7,515 nucleotides of DNA from the NCBI GenBank assembly GCA_945870115.1, contig CAMBRH010000170.1, positions 1-7,515 on the forward strand, written 5' to 3'. Origin of the DNA: Chitinophaga pinensis. GTDB taxonomy: Bacteria > Bacteroidota > Bacteroidia > Flavobacteriales_D > Crocinitomicaceae. A program made the translations under genes and the position numbers. The notes beneath the pieces are model-generated. The model was given only the letters and a program-made list of their open reading frames with translations, was not told the origin of the DNA and did not search any database. Positions 1-7,480 of this stretch are shown here, piece after piece (positions within the stretch are counted from its first letter, which is position 1; every line of letters begins with the position of its first letter).

Positions 1-1984
1 GTTCTGGAAAAGACAATCCAACAGATATAATATTTGGAGTTGTACTAATTGGTGCATTTGCGGTATAAATTACTGTTCCAGAACAATCAAGTATTTCATA
101 AGAACATTCGAATAGAAAACTACCACCATCATCAAATACAAAAGATAAGTTATCACCAAAATTTACTGGTATTGAAAATTGATCAAAATCTCCCGGATTA
201 TTATCAACAGTATAAGTAGTGGTAACACCGTTTCTGGTCATCAAAAGATTATTACCATTCCAACTATCACCAAAAGAGTCATACAGTTTTAATGTATAAT
301 TACAAGGAGGAAAGTCAACTAAAGACAATAAATTTCCTGCACATATTGCAGTGTCAGACAATGTTATAGGAAGTTGGAATTCAGTCACATTAATATTAAA
401 AGTAGTATCATTTGAACATCCAAAATTATTTACTACGGTATATTGATAAGTATATATTCCAGCAGCAGTGGGAGTAATTATCATCGTATCTCCACTTAGA
501 GTTAAATTCGAAGCAAATGGAGCTGGAAATGTCCAATAAGAAGAATCCAAATTTGAACTATGTTCTGGAGTAAATTCAACAACATCTGGGTACAAAGCTG
601 GATCTAAATTCAAAGCAAAACTAAAAACTGTTCCATCATCTGCAGCCCAATTATCGACTACGGTTAAAGTCCAAACACCGTTAGCAGGACAACCAACTAA
701 ACCACCAAGAGAAATAACTGGTTCATAATTTCCTACAGGAATTGTACCCCCATTTCCATTAGCCCATTCTACCCATGTTGTTGTTGCTGTAGGCGTAAAA
801 CAATAAGAATAAGGTACACCTTGAGTGGTTGGGTCAGTACAGTCAACATTGTCTTCTTGTATTGGTTCTCCAATTTGAGTTCCACCGCCACCCTGTTGGT
901 GTAGAATTACAGATTGTCCATTTGGACACGCAATTGAAATTACTAAATCTCCCATGAATGAATGTTCCATATCCATACAAAGCGATAAGATTTGATTCAT
1001 ATCTGTTATAGTTGTTCCAGAAGTAAAACCTGTTTGAACAATGTCTACATTTTGCGCAACTCCTAATTGATCATCCGTCATACAACCATTATTTATAGTT
1101 GTTTCTCCTGTAAATCCTTCCCATGTATTTTCATATAGTAAAGGTGTTGCAGAAGCGATCATTGATTCTCCAATACACAAAGTTGTATCTCCTTGAAAAT
1201 TGACAAAATTTGGTGGTGTTGCTACTAATACATCAACATCAATTAGGTTATTATTCGTACATCCATTGTTATCTTTTACAAATAATTGAACTCTGTAATG
1301 TCCAGGAAATGCATAACTGTGACTCACTGATTGACCCAAAGAAGTTGAACCATCCATGAAATCCCATTTATATTCTGAGATAGTAAATCCTGGTTGAGCA
1401 AATGATCCTAATTCTTGAAAATCAATAACTTCGTTCATGCAAGCGTGAATACTATCATTGGTAATTCCTGAAAGCACAATTCCACCAGCAGTTGGATCAT
1501 CACAGGGTGTTGTACAAGTTGCACTAGCAGAAAAAGCTCCAGCACCCCCGACATTATTTGAATAAAAATTAAATGTTAAACAACCAGTCAAATTTTGCGG
1601 TGTACATTGAACTAAAACTCCTTGTAAACCTGTACCTGAGTAATTTCCTAAAAATAAAGCAGCAGTAGAATTACCATCATAAATTGACATTTCATCAACG
1701 TTTGTGACATTTGGAAGTGGGTTTTGATCAGTTGGGTCTAAATTAAAGAGGTTAAATTGAACATTTATAATGTCATCTGGATTATCTGGACAAATGGTAA
1801 AGGTTGTATTTTCGTTATTACTGTATCCCGTACCTCCTTGTCCCCCTGAATCGATAATAAAACCATTACAAGTATTTGTTGTAGTTCCATTCGCAGCAGC
1901 ATCTACAGTAATTGTCGTTTGTTGTGAAAAGAATGTATTTATACTAATAAATGAAATTAATAAAAAAAGTAGTTTGTTTTTCAT
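1..1984 (-). CDS. Secreted modular surface protein with CUB-like, PKD and P-domain-like modules (3' end outside window)
   Basis: This is an open frame of 661 codons from ATG at 1984 that runs off the left edge, so the C-terminus is missing. Residues 1-20 form a signal peptide (MKNK, a hydrophobic stretch, FFS before QQ). Residues about 39-157 look CUB-like, with a GFIIDSGG start, SIYDG, and cysteines 39, 65, 127 and 135. Residues about 185-252 are a PKD domain (YKWDFMDG, then SHSYAFPGHYRVQL). Residues about 286-460 resemble the P/homo-B domain of proprotein convertases (GDLVISIACPNG, GVWTLTVVDNWAADDG). About 461-534 is Ig-like, followed by a segment with LYDSFGDSWNG. No protease catalytic domain is visible in this part. 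In Bacteroidota such proteins usually end in a T9SS sorting domain, so I infer one beyond the edge. No Shine-Dalgarno precedes the start, as is normal in the phylum. Secretion is well supported, but the binding target is unknown. Lysine and arginine are very scarce (five after residue 4). Confidence 0.85.
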   Translation of the reverse strand, partial: MKNKLLFLLISFISINTFFSQQTTITVDAAANGTTTNTCNGFIIDSGGQGGTGYSNNENTTFTICPDNPDDIINVQFNLFNLDPTDQNPLPNVTNVDEMSIYDGNSTAALFLGNYSGTGLQGVLVQCTPQNLTGCLTFNFYSNNVGGAGAFSASATCTTPCDDPTAGGIVLSGITNDSIHACMNEVIDFQELGSFAQPGFTISEYKWDFMDGSTSLGQSVSHSYAFPGHYRVQLFVKDNNGCTNNNLIDVDVLVATPPNFVNFQGDTTLCIGESMIASATPLLYENTWEGFTGETTINNGCMTDDQLGVAQNVDIVQTGFTSGTTITDMNQILSLCMDMEHSFMGDLVISIACPNGQSVILHQQGGGGTQIGEPIQEDNVDCTDPTTQGVPYSYCFTPTATTTWVEWANGNGGTIPVGNYEPVISLGGLVGCPANGVWTLTVVDNWAADDGTVFSFALNLDPALYPDVVEFTPEHSSNLDSSYWTFPAPFASNLTLSGDTMIITPTAAGIYTYQYTVVNNFGCSNDTTFNINVTEFQLPITLSDTAICAGNLLSLVDFPPCNYTLKLYDSFGDSWNGNNLLMTRNGVTTTYTVDNNPGDFDQFSIPVNFGDNLSFVFDDGGSFLFECSYEILDCSGTVIYTANAPISTTPNIISVGLSFPE

Positions 1985-2143
1985 AGTTTTAACAATTAAT
2001 TTTTATTTTCACTAAATCGATTTTAAACTTTTACCTTGAAAAATCGAATAAACGTCTATGATTTTAAAATTTTAATATACAAATATATTCTAAATTAATT
2101 TTATATTAAAAAAATATTATTTCTACTATTGGAATCTTATTAG
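1985..2143. other. AT-rich intergenic region between the two surface-protein genes
   Basis: This 159-base gap separates the stop of the large surface protein from the start of the left one, both on the minus strand. It is strongly AT-rich and contains a candidate minus-strand promoter element. An AT-only 10-bp inverted repeat (2070-2079 with 2102-2111) flanks that element. I found no GC-containing hairpin followed by a T run after the large gene's stop, so no intrinsic terminator can be supported; there is only a run of seven Ts (2108-2114, minus strand). The spacing and candidate promoter suggest that the left gene can be transcribed on its own. Confidence 0.6.
2080..2087 (-). promoter_or_regulatory. 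Candidate Bacteroidota -7 element for the left surface-protein gene
   Basis: The minus strand reads TATATTTG, an exact match to the TAnnTTTG -7 consensus of Bacteroidota housekeeping promoters. It lies about 95 bases before the ATG at 1984, which would give a 5' untranslated leader of roughly 90 bases. The matching -33 element (TTTG or TTG about 19-22 bases upstream) is not clear; that place holds an AT stretch leading into a T run. In sequence this AT-rich the match could be chance, so this is a moderate-to-low call. Confidence 0.4.
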
Positions 2144-5100
2144 TTATCTAATTAAGTTTACATTTCCAACAACTAGTTTTTTCTCATCTTTTGTTGCGGT
2201 ACTAAATTCTATTTTAAAGGTGTAAACACCTGATTCGGCTAATCCATTTCCAGCACCATGGTCTCCATCCCACCCATAATCAGCATCATTTGTTTCAAAA
2301 ATTAATTGTCCCAAACGATTGTATATTTTCATGTTAAAAATTTGAGGATCTAAACCTGAATAAAAGACAGGTTGAAATTTATTATTAAATTCATCTGCAT
2401 TAGGAGTAAAGCTATTTGGAATATAAAATAATAATGACTCTTCCAAAATTATATCAGCATATGCTGTATCAACACAACCAAATTGAGTTTCTGCAATTAA
2501 CCTTACTGTATAGTTACCTGCTGCATCAGCTGGAAAAGTATGGTCTACTTCAAAACCAAAAACAGGATTTGAAACATCTCCAAAGCTCCATTCATACAGA
2601 ATAGCACCAGTGGATGTATTGTTAAATGAAGTCGTTGGATTAATCATACTTAAGATTGGCGTCACAACATTGAAACTTGCTACTGGATCTGGATTTAAGA
2701 CAAATGCTCCAGCAACTGTTGTGGCACCAACACATCCATTTGGCGACACCTCAGTAATGGTCACATCATAAACACCAGTTTGAGTAAAAGTATGAGAAAC
2801 TACATTTCCAATTGCAGTTGTACCATCACTAAAAGAATAAACACAAGCGTTTGTAATAGTTGGATCTGTAAAAATAACTGTGCTCGGACTACAACCACTA
2901 AATATTGTTTGAGTAAACCCTGAGATCGGTAAAGCTTCAATAGTCACCACTAAAGTGTCTGAATCAGTACAACCAAATTGATTTATTCCGGTAGCTATAT
3001 AATTACCACTTACAAATGGCACAAAAGGAACATTATTTATTACTCCATTATTCCAAGTGATTGTTGTTGCTCCGTTTCCTGTCAAAAGTAAATCTGAAAA
3101 CTCACAAGCAACCACATCAGGACCAACAGTAACAACTGGAGATTGATTTATTAAAACTGCCACTTGGTCAATGGTTGTACAAGTATTTAAGGTTCCTGTA
3201 ACCGTAAAAGTATAATTTCCATTTACTTTATTAAAAGGAACACCGTCAACTATTGCATTATCCCAAGTATAAACTGTTCCAACAGAACCGGTTGCTGATA
3301 AGGTAATTGGAATTCCTTCACATCTAACAATATCAGGACCTGCATTAACAACTGGATTTGAATTAACAGTAACGGTAAATGTCACAGGGTCACTAACGCA
3401 GCCATTGTTGTCTGCTGTTAAAGTAATTGTAGAAATTTGAGGTAACCCTCCCAAAGTTGGATTACTTGCAATAAATGAGCTAATGTCACCTAAGCCAGCA
3501 ACATTTACTATGCCTGTTGTCACATTGTCATTTGTCCAATCAATTGCGTAAGTAGAAAGCATGGAAATTGGAACATCAGGAACTACGGTTCCAGAACATA
3601 CACTTATTGGTAATATTGGCAAAATAACTGGTGTTTCAATCACTTCGAAATCAACAGAAGTTGCAGAAATACAGGGTGCATTACCAACAGCATAATCAAT
3701 TGTGTAAATTCCCGGAAGGGATGCAGCTAAGTCAATTTGTCCAGAAATTGGGTTGATTGCTAAACCTAGTGTTGAAGAAAAAGTACCTCCAATTGTTGCT
3801 GCTGGATCTAAAGTTGTTAATGGATTTGATCCGTTTGAACAAGCTGAAGGTGCAGAGATCGTAAATACTGAATTAACTAAAGGATTTACTGTTATATCAA
3901 AACTTTCAGGAAGGCTTGAACAAACCCCAATATTTAAGACGACATCTATTGTTGCAGTAATCGGATTTACTGTTCCGTTTGAAGCAGTAAATGCAGCAAT
4001 GTCTCCTGAACCAGAAGCAGCTATTCCGATTGTAGGATCTGAATTTGTCCAATCAAATGTAGCTGCAGCATTTCCAGTTAATGGAATTAAATTTATTGTA
4101 TTATTTTCACAATCAGTTATATCTAAGATTGGATCAACAATTAAATTTTGCTCTACAACAAAATCAAAGTCAACAGGATTTCCTGTACATGTTCCTAATT
4201 GAGGAATTACAGTAAAAGTTGAAGTCAAACTTGCCCCTGAAGTATTTTGTGCAAGAAATGATAAGATATCGCCTGTTCCAGCAAAGGCAATTCCAATATT
4301 GTCAGCTGTAGCATTTGTATATGTCCAATCATAAGTTGTTCCTGTTCCAGTAAATAAAATATCTGTAGTCATTGCATTTTCGCATGAAAATTGATTTAAA
4401 ATTGGATTAACAGTAGGTAAATCGATAATGTCAATAAATAAAGTTGATGAATTTGGACAAGATCCAGCAGATGTATATGTAACATCATAAGTGTTCACAG
4501 GTGAAAATGTAATATTTACGACTCCAGAAAAAAGATCAACAAAGCCTGGTGTAGTAGAACTAAATGTTCCTCCTGGCAATGTTACAAAGGCCAAAGCTTC
4601 ACCTAAATGTCCAAAACAAAAAATATTTTGCGCATATCCAAAAGATGCATCATCAAGAGGATTTACTGTAATTGTAAATGAAAAGGGATTTGCACCAGAA
4701 CATGTGCCATCAGTTGGCGTAATTACAAAGGTTGCCACGATTGGAGAACCAGTTGTATTTAGGGTTAAAAAAGCAGGTATATCTCCTGAACCCGGAGTAA
4801 CTAAACCAATATCTTCACCTGGAGGTACAGTTGTATATGTCCAATCAAAAGCTAATGTTCCAAATCCAGTTCCAGTTCCTAGAATTGATATTGGATTTGT
4901 CATAGCTCCAACACATAAAGTTTGGTCTAAACTTCCTGGTATATTATCAACAGTTGGATTAGGTAAAATAGTAATATTTAAAATGGATGAATTTTGACAA
5001 ACTCCAGCTGGCGTTGCATAAGTTACGTCATAAGTACCTGCGGGAATAGTTGATAAGCCAATTTCACCAGTCGTATTGTCAATTACAAAAGCAGGATTAG

Positions 5101-6478
5101 TAGAACTAAAAGTACCGCCTGCTACTCCAGTAACTGTAGCAATTTCGTTTGGACTTCCAAAACAAAACTGAGTTGTAGAATAAGAAAAAGTAGCATCATC
5201 AATACCAACTGTTATCGAAATTGTTGAAGTGTTTTGACAAGCTGATAATGGTGTTGTATAAGTAACATCATATGTTGCTGCTACTGAAGTTGATAAATCA
5301 ATTTCACCTGTATTGGCATCAATTACAAATCCGGGAGTTGTAGAAGAAAAAACACCTCCAATAATTCCCGTAATTGAAGCAAGTTCATTTGCAGAACCTA
5401 GGCAAAAATTTGTTTGAGAATAAGAAAAAGTGGCATCATCAAGTCCAACTGTAATTGAAATTGTTGAAGTATTTTGACAAGCTGACAATGGTGTTGTGTA
5501 GGTAACATCATATGTTGCTGCCACAGCACTTGATAAATCAATTTCTCCTGTACTGGCGTCAATTACAAAACCAGGAGTTGTAGAAGAAAAAACACCTCCA
5601 ATAGCTCCAGTAATTGAAGCAAGTTCATTTGCAGAACCTAGGCAAAAATTTGTTTGAGAGTAAGAAAAAGTTGCATCATCCAATAATGTAACGTTTATAA
5701 GATTAGTATATGTTTGAGTTGCTATGCCGTCAGTCGTTAAAACGGCTGTTTTTGTTCCTGCTGTTGAATAATTTACCACATGTGGCCCAGGAGTGTTTGC
5801 AGTTGCTGGAGTTGCACCAGGACCAAAATCCCAATTCCAAGTTGTTGCACCAACTGAAAGATCTGTAAATGTATAGTTATTACAAGCTGTTCCCGCTACA
5901 ATGTCTGTCGAAAAATCAGCATTATAAACACCAATATTATCAAGGATTAAAAAATCCATGTCAGTACAGTTATGATGTTGAAATACTAGAAAGACTGAAG
6001 ATTGACCAGCAAATGAAGAAATATCAAAAGTGTGATTTATTACTTGGTTTCCATTTAGTATTGTTTCTGAAAAAATTGGTATGGCTACCGCCATTGCCGC
6101 AGCTGATATATCTGTTACTACATATACAGCGTAATTTTCAGCTTCAAAAGGTGCTGCACTTGAAGCAGCAACATCAAAATTTAATTGAATATTTCCAGTT
6201 ATGGAACTTAAATCAATTGAAGGGGAAAAAAGATAATTATCAGGTGTTAAAGCAACATTATTGGTTGCATCAAATGATTGTGAAATTACAGCAGTATCTA
6301 GAACTCCAAAACCAAAAGTTGGACTTAAGGATAAATCTGCTCTAAACCAATCATTACCATCTCCATCAGCATCATTAGTTGTCCAAGCTTGAGGGAAATC
6401 CCAATTTTCAAAGAAAACTTGTGCGTTAAAAGTGTTAAAAGTTAAGGCAAATGCAAATAAAATAATAATTCTTTTCAT
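2144..6478 (-). CDS. Giant modular T9SS-exported surface protein (cleaved-adhesin-like, PKD and Ig-like modules, type B sorting domain)
   Basis: Complete 1444-residue protein. Residues 1-20 are a signal peptide with a likely A|Q cleavage site (TFNAQ). Residues 21-186 match the cleaved-adhesin/choice-of-anchor-J type: FFENWDFPQAW, an Asp-rich DADGDGND loop that could bind calcium, LTPDNYLFSP, and FQHHNCTDMDF. PKD domain: 187-264 (TTWNWDFG). Then follow modules of three kinds: A (DDATFSYS type) at 267-346, 347-426, 427-506, 609-686 and 867-948; B (PKD-like, with FDWT or YDWT and GSGDI-type motifs) at 507-608, 687-777, 778-866 and 949-1040; C (NAGPDI/TVGPDV type) at 1041-1112 and 1113-1182. Two further PKD-like modules span 1183-1347. 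Residues 1348-1444 are the gliding-motility-associated type B T9SS C-terminal domain (IPNSFTPN, IYNRLGQLIFET, GWDGDHG, SGVYTFKI). Expected route: Sec, then T9SS to the cell surface or medium. An adhesin or surface-layer role is inferred; the ligand is unknown. Residues 244-1051 contain no Lys or Arg. Confidence 0.93.
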   Translation of the reverse strand: MKRIIILFAFALTFNTFNAQVFFENWDFPQAWTTNDADGDGNDWFRADLSLSPTFGFGVLDTAVISQSFDATNNVALTPDNYLFSPSIDLSSITGNIQLNFDVAASSAAPFEAENYAVYVVTDISAAAMAVAIPIFSETILNGNQVINHTFDISSFAGQSSVFLVFQHHNCTDMDFLILDNIGVYNADFSTDIVAGTACNNYTFTDLSVGATTWNWDFGPGATPATANTPGPHVVNYSTAGTKTAVLTTDGIATQTYTNLINVTLLDDATFSYSQTNFCLGSANELASITGAIGGVFSSTTPGFVIDASTGEIDLSSAVAATYDVTYTTPLSACQNTSTISITVGLDDATFSYSQTNFCLGSANELASITGIIGGVFSSTTPGFVIDANTGEIDLSTSVAATYDVTYTTPLSACQNTSTISITVGIDDATFSYSTTQFCFGSPNEIATVTGVAGGTFSSTNPAFVIDNTTGEIGLSTIPAGTYDVTYATPAGVCQNSSILNITILPNPTVDNIPGSLDQTLCVGAMTNPISILGTGTGFGTLAFDWTYTTVPPGEDIGLVTPGSGDIPAFLTLNTTGSPIVATFVITPTDGTCSGANPFSFTITVNPLDDASFGYAQNIFCFGHLGEALAFVTLPGGTFSSTTPGFVDLFSGVVNITFSPVNTYDVTYTSAGSCPNSSTLFIDIIDLPTVNPILNQFSCENAMTTDILFTGTGTTYDWTYTNATADNIGIAFAGTGDILSFLAQNTSGASLTSTFTVIPQLGTCTGNPVDFDFVVEQNLIVDPILDITDCENNTINLIPLTGNAAATFDWTNSDPTIGIAASGSGDIAAFTASNGTVNPITATIDVVLNIGVCSSLPESFDITVNPLVNSVFTISAPSACSNGSNPLTTLDPAATIGGTFSSTLGLAINPISGQIDLAASLPGIYTIDYAVGNAPCISATSVDFEVIETPVILPILPISVCSGTVVPDVPISMLSTYAIDWTNDNVTTGIVNVAGLGDISSFIASNPTLGGLPQISTITLTADNNGCVSDPVTFTVTVNSNPVVNAGPDIVRCEGIPITLSATGSVGTVYTWDNAIVDGVPFNKVNGNYTFTVTGTLNTCTTIDQVAVLINQSPVVTVGPDVVACEFSDLLLTGNGATTITWNNGVINNVPFVPFVSGNYIATGINQFGCTDSDTLVVTIEALPISGFTQTIFSGCSPSTVIFTDPTITNACVYSFSDGTTAIGNVVSHTFTQTGVYDVTITEVSPNGCVGATTVAGAFVLNPDPVASFNVVTPILSMINPTTSFNNTSTGAILYEWSFGDVSNPVFGFEVDHTFPADAAGNYTVRLIAETQFGCVDTAYADIILEESLLFYIPNSFTPNADEFNNKFQPVFYSGLDPQIFNMKIYNRLGQLIFETNDADYGWDGDHGAGNGLAESGVYTFKIEFSTATKDEKKLVVGNVNLIR
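4961..5680 (-). repeat. Three tandem 240-bp (80-residue) coding repeats
   Basis: Three consecutive in-frame units lie at 5441-5680, 5201-5440 and 4961-5200 (residues 267-346, 347-426, 427-506). Comparing the first two by eye gives 22 differences in 240 bases (about 91% identity) and 5 differences in 80 residues. The third unit is much more diverged but keeps DDATFSYS, the FCxGSxNE motif, GGxFSST and TYDVTY. Each unit has cysteines at unit positions 13 and 68. Looser relatives occur downstream at residues 609-686 and 867-948. The pattern indicates growth of the protein by duplication of a whole Ig-like module. Confidence 0.95.
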
Positions 6479-6592
6479 ATTTAATTTTTTCTATTCTTTT
6501 TAAGGAAATGTGGCGTAAAGTTAAAGAAAAAACTTTATACCACACAGAAAAAACGTAAATTGTCCTAAAAGGTTGCTTTAAAAAGTAGAATA
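6479..6592. other. Intergenic region between hemF and the giant surface-protein gene
   Basis: This 114-base gap holds the upstream region of the giant gene. Its main structure is the inverted repeat at 6509-6544. Two imperfect -7-like strings lie on the minus strand: TAACTTTA at 6516-6523, overlapping the repeat, and TACGTTTT at 6550-6557. Neither has a clear -33 partner, so I do not assign a promoter. No GC-rich hairpin followed by a T run marks the end of hemF. The last bases before the ATG at 6478 are A-rich (AATTAAAT), as is usual in Bacteroidota leaders. Confidence 0.6.
6509..6544. repeat. Imperfect 14-bp inverted repeat with 8-base spacer
   Basis: On the plus strand the left arm TGTGGCGTAAAGTT (6509-6522) and the right arm AACTTTATACCACA (6531-6544) pair at 12 of 14 positions around an 8-base A-rich spacer. 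As RNA, one of the two unpaired positions could form a G-U wobble on either strand. It begins 49 bases after the hemF stop and ends 31 bases before the giant gene's start. No T run follows the hairpin on either strand, so it is not a standard intrinsic terminator. It could be an operator for a dimeric regulator, a leader hairpin or a processing/stability element. Confidence 0.7.
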
Positions 6593-7480
6593 TTAATTGT
6601 TTTTTTTCAAAAAAGATAAAGTTTCAAATTCTTTTGAATTTTCTTTTGGTGAAAAATTATATTCCCAATTTGCATTTGGTGGCAAACTCATTAAAATTGA
6701 TTCAGTTCTACCTCCAGAATGAAGTCCAAATTTAGTACCTCGATCATTCACAAGATTGAACTCAACATATCTTCCACGGCGTAAATTTCTCCAAGCAATT
6801 TCTTGTTCTGAAAAAGGTAAATTTCTACCAAGATTTGCTTGTTCTGCATAAATTGAAACAAAATTATCACCCAAATCTAGCGCTAATTTTACAAAATCTT
6901 CTTTTGTTAAACTTGAATTTTTTTCAGACATGTGGTCATAAAAAATACCGCCAATACCTCTTGTTTCATTTCTGTGAGGAATGTAAAAATAATCGTCAGC
7001 TTGTTGTTTGAATTTTGGATAAAAATCAAGATTAAATTTATCGCAAATTGTTTTTAAGCTTTCGTGAAACATTTCTGCTTGAGCGGGTATCACATAATGA
7101 GGTGTTAAATCGATTCCACCGCCAAACCAATACACATTTTCATCCATTTGAAAATAGCGCACATTCATGTGAATAATAGGAACATGTGGGTTTTTTGGAT
7201 GCAAAACAATTGAAACTCCTGTGGCATAAAATTCAGTACCTTGCGTGAAATTGAGTTGTTTTTTCATTTCTTCGCTTACTTTTCCGTAAACTTCTGAAAA
7301 TGCCACTCCACCTTTTTCAAGCAAATCTCCATTTTGAAGAATGTTAGTTCTTCCGCCACCACCTTCAGATCTTTCCCATTCATCAGATTGAAAAAGAGCT
7401 GAACCGTCTAATTTTTCTAAACCTTCGCAAATTCTTTGTTGTAAAGCTTTAAATTCTGCTGCAATTTCTGATTTATTCAT
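6593..7480 (-). CDS. hemF: Oxygen-dependent coproporphyrinogen III oxidase
   Basis: HemF converts coproporphyrinogen III to protoporphyrinogen IX by two oxidative decarboxylations using O2, a late cytoplasmic step of haem synthesis. The 295 residues are close to the usual family length of about 300. Visible family motifs are GGGGRTNILQNG (40-51) with EKGGVAFSEVYG (55-66), ATGVSIVLHP (86-95), HMNVRYF (104-110), WFGGGIDLTPHY (118-129), YFYIPHRNETRGIGGIFYD (164-182) and RRGRYVEFNLVNDRGTKFGL (234-253). Histidines 94, 104, 139 and 169 fall where the conserved histidines of bacterial HemF are expected. The ATG at 7480 is the first possible start, because TGA lies in frame two codons upstream. The upstream frame's stop (7473-7475) overlaps this start, suggesting a co-transcribed, translationally coupled pair. 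Presence of hemF implies haem synthesis under oxygen. Confidence 0.97.
   Translation of the reverse strand: MNKSEIAAEFKALQQRICEGLEKLDGSALFQSDEWERSEGGGGRTNILQNGDLLEKGGVAFSEVYGKVSEEMKKQLNFTQGTEFYATGVSIVLHPKNPHVPIIHMNVRYFQMDENVYWFGGGIDLTPHYVIPAQAEMFHESLKTICDKFNLDFYPKFKQQADDYFYIPHRNETRGIGGIFYDHMSEKNSSLTKEDFVKLALDLGDNFVSIYAEQANLGRNLPFSEQEIAWRNLRRGRYVEFNLVNDRGTKFGLHSGGRTESILMSLPPNANWEYNFSPKENSKEFETLSFLKKNN

Noticed and set aside
1770..2015. Plus-strand open frame of 81 codons across the start of the left gene
   Set aside because: It overlaps a convincing signal peptide and CUB-like region on the other strand, and no promoter or family resemblance supports it.
2070..2111. Perfect 10-bp inverted repeat (TTTTAATATA with TATATTAAAA) as a terminator
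   Set aside because: It is made only of A and T in a very AT-rich gap, has a 22-base loop, and would be a weak stem. Chance is a sufficient explanation.
3753..4997. Plus-strand open frames of about 150-170 codons inside the giant gene (3753-4202 and 4491-4997)
   Set aside because: They lie antisense to an intact, clearly recognisable protein, have no family motifs of their own, and read as mirror images of the repeated modules.
4961..5680. CRISPR-like array
   Set aside because: The 240-bp units are directly adjacent with no spacers, stay in one reading frame and encode a protein module.
5869..6345. Plus-strand open frame of 158 codons opposite the N-terminal domain of the giant gene
   Set aside because: It has a low-complexity composition rich in Leu, Gln, Lys and Tyr, is antisense to a conserved domain, and shows no recognisable motif.
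2144..6478. Frameshift or pseudogene in the giant gene
   Set aside because: The frame is continuous from signal peptide to the expected C-terminal end (VNLIR and stop), and all modules are complete.
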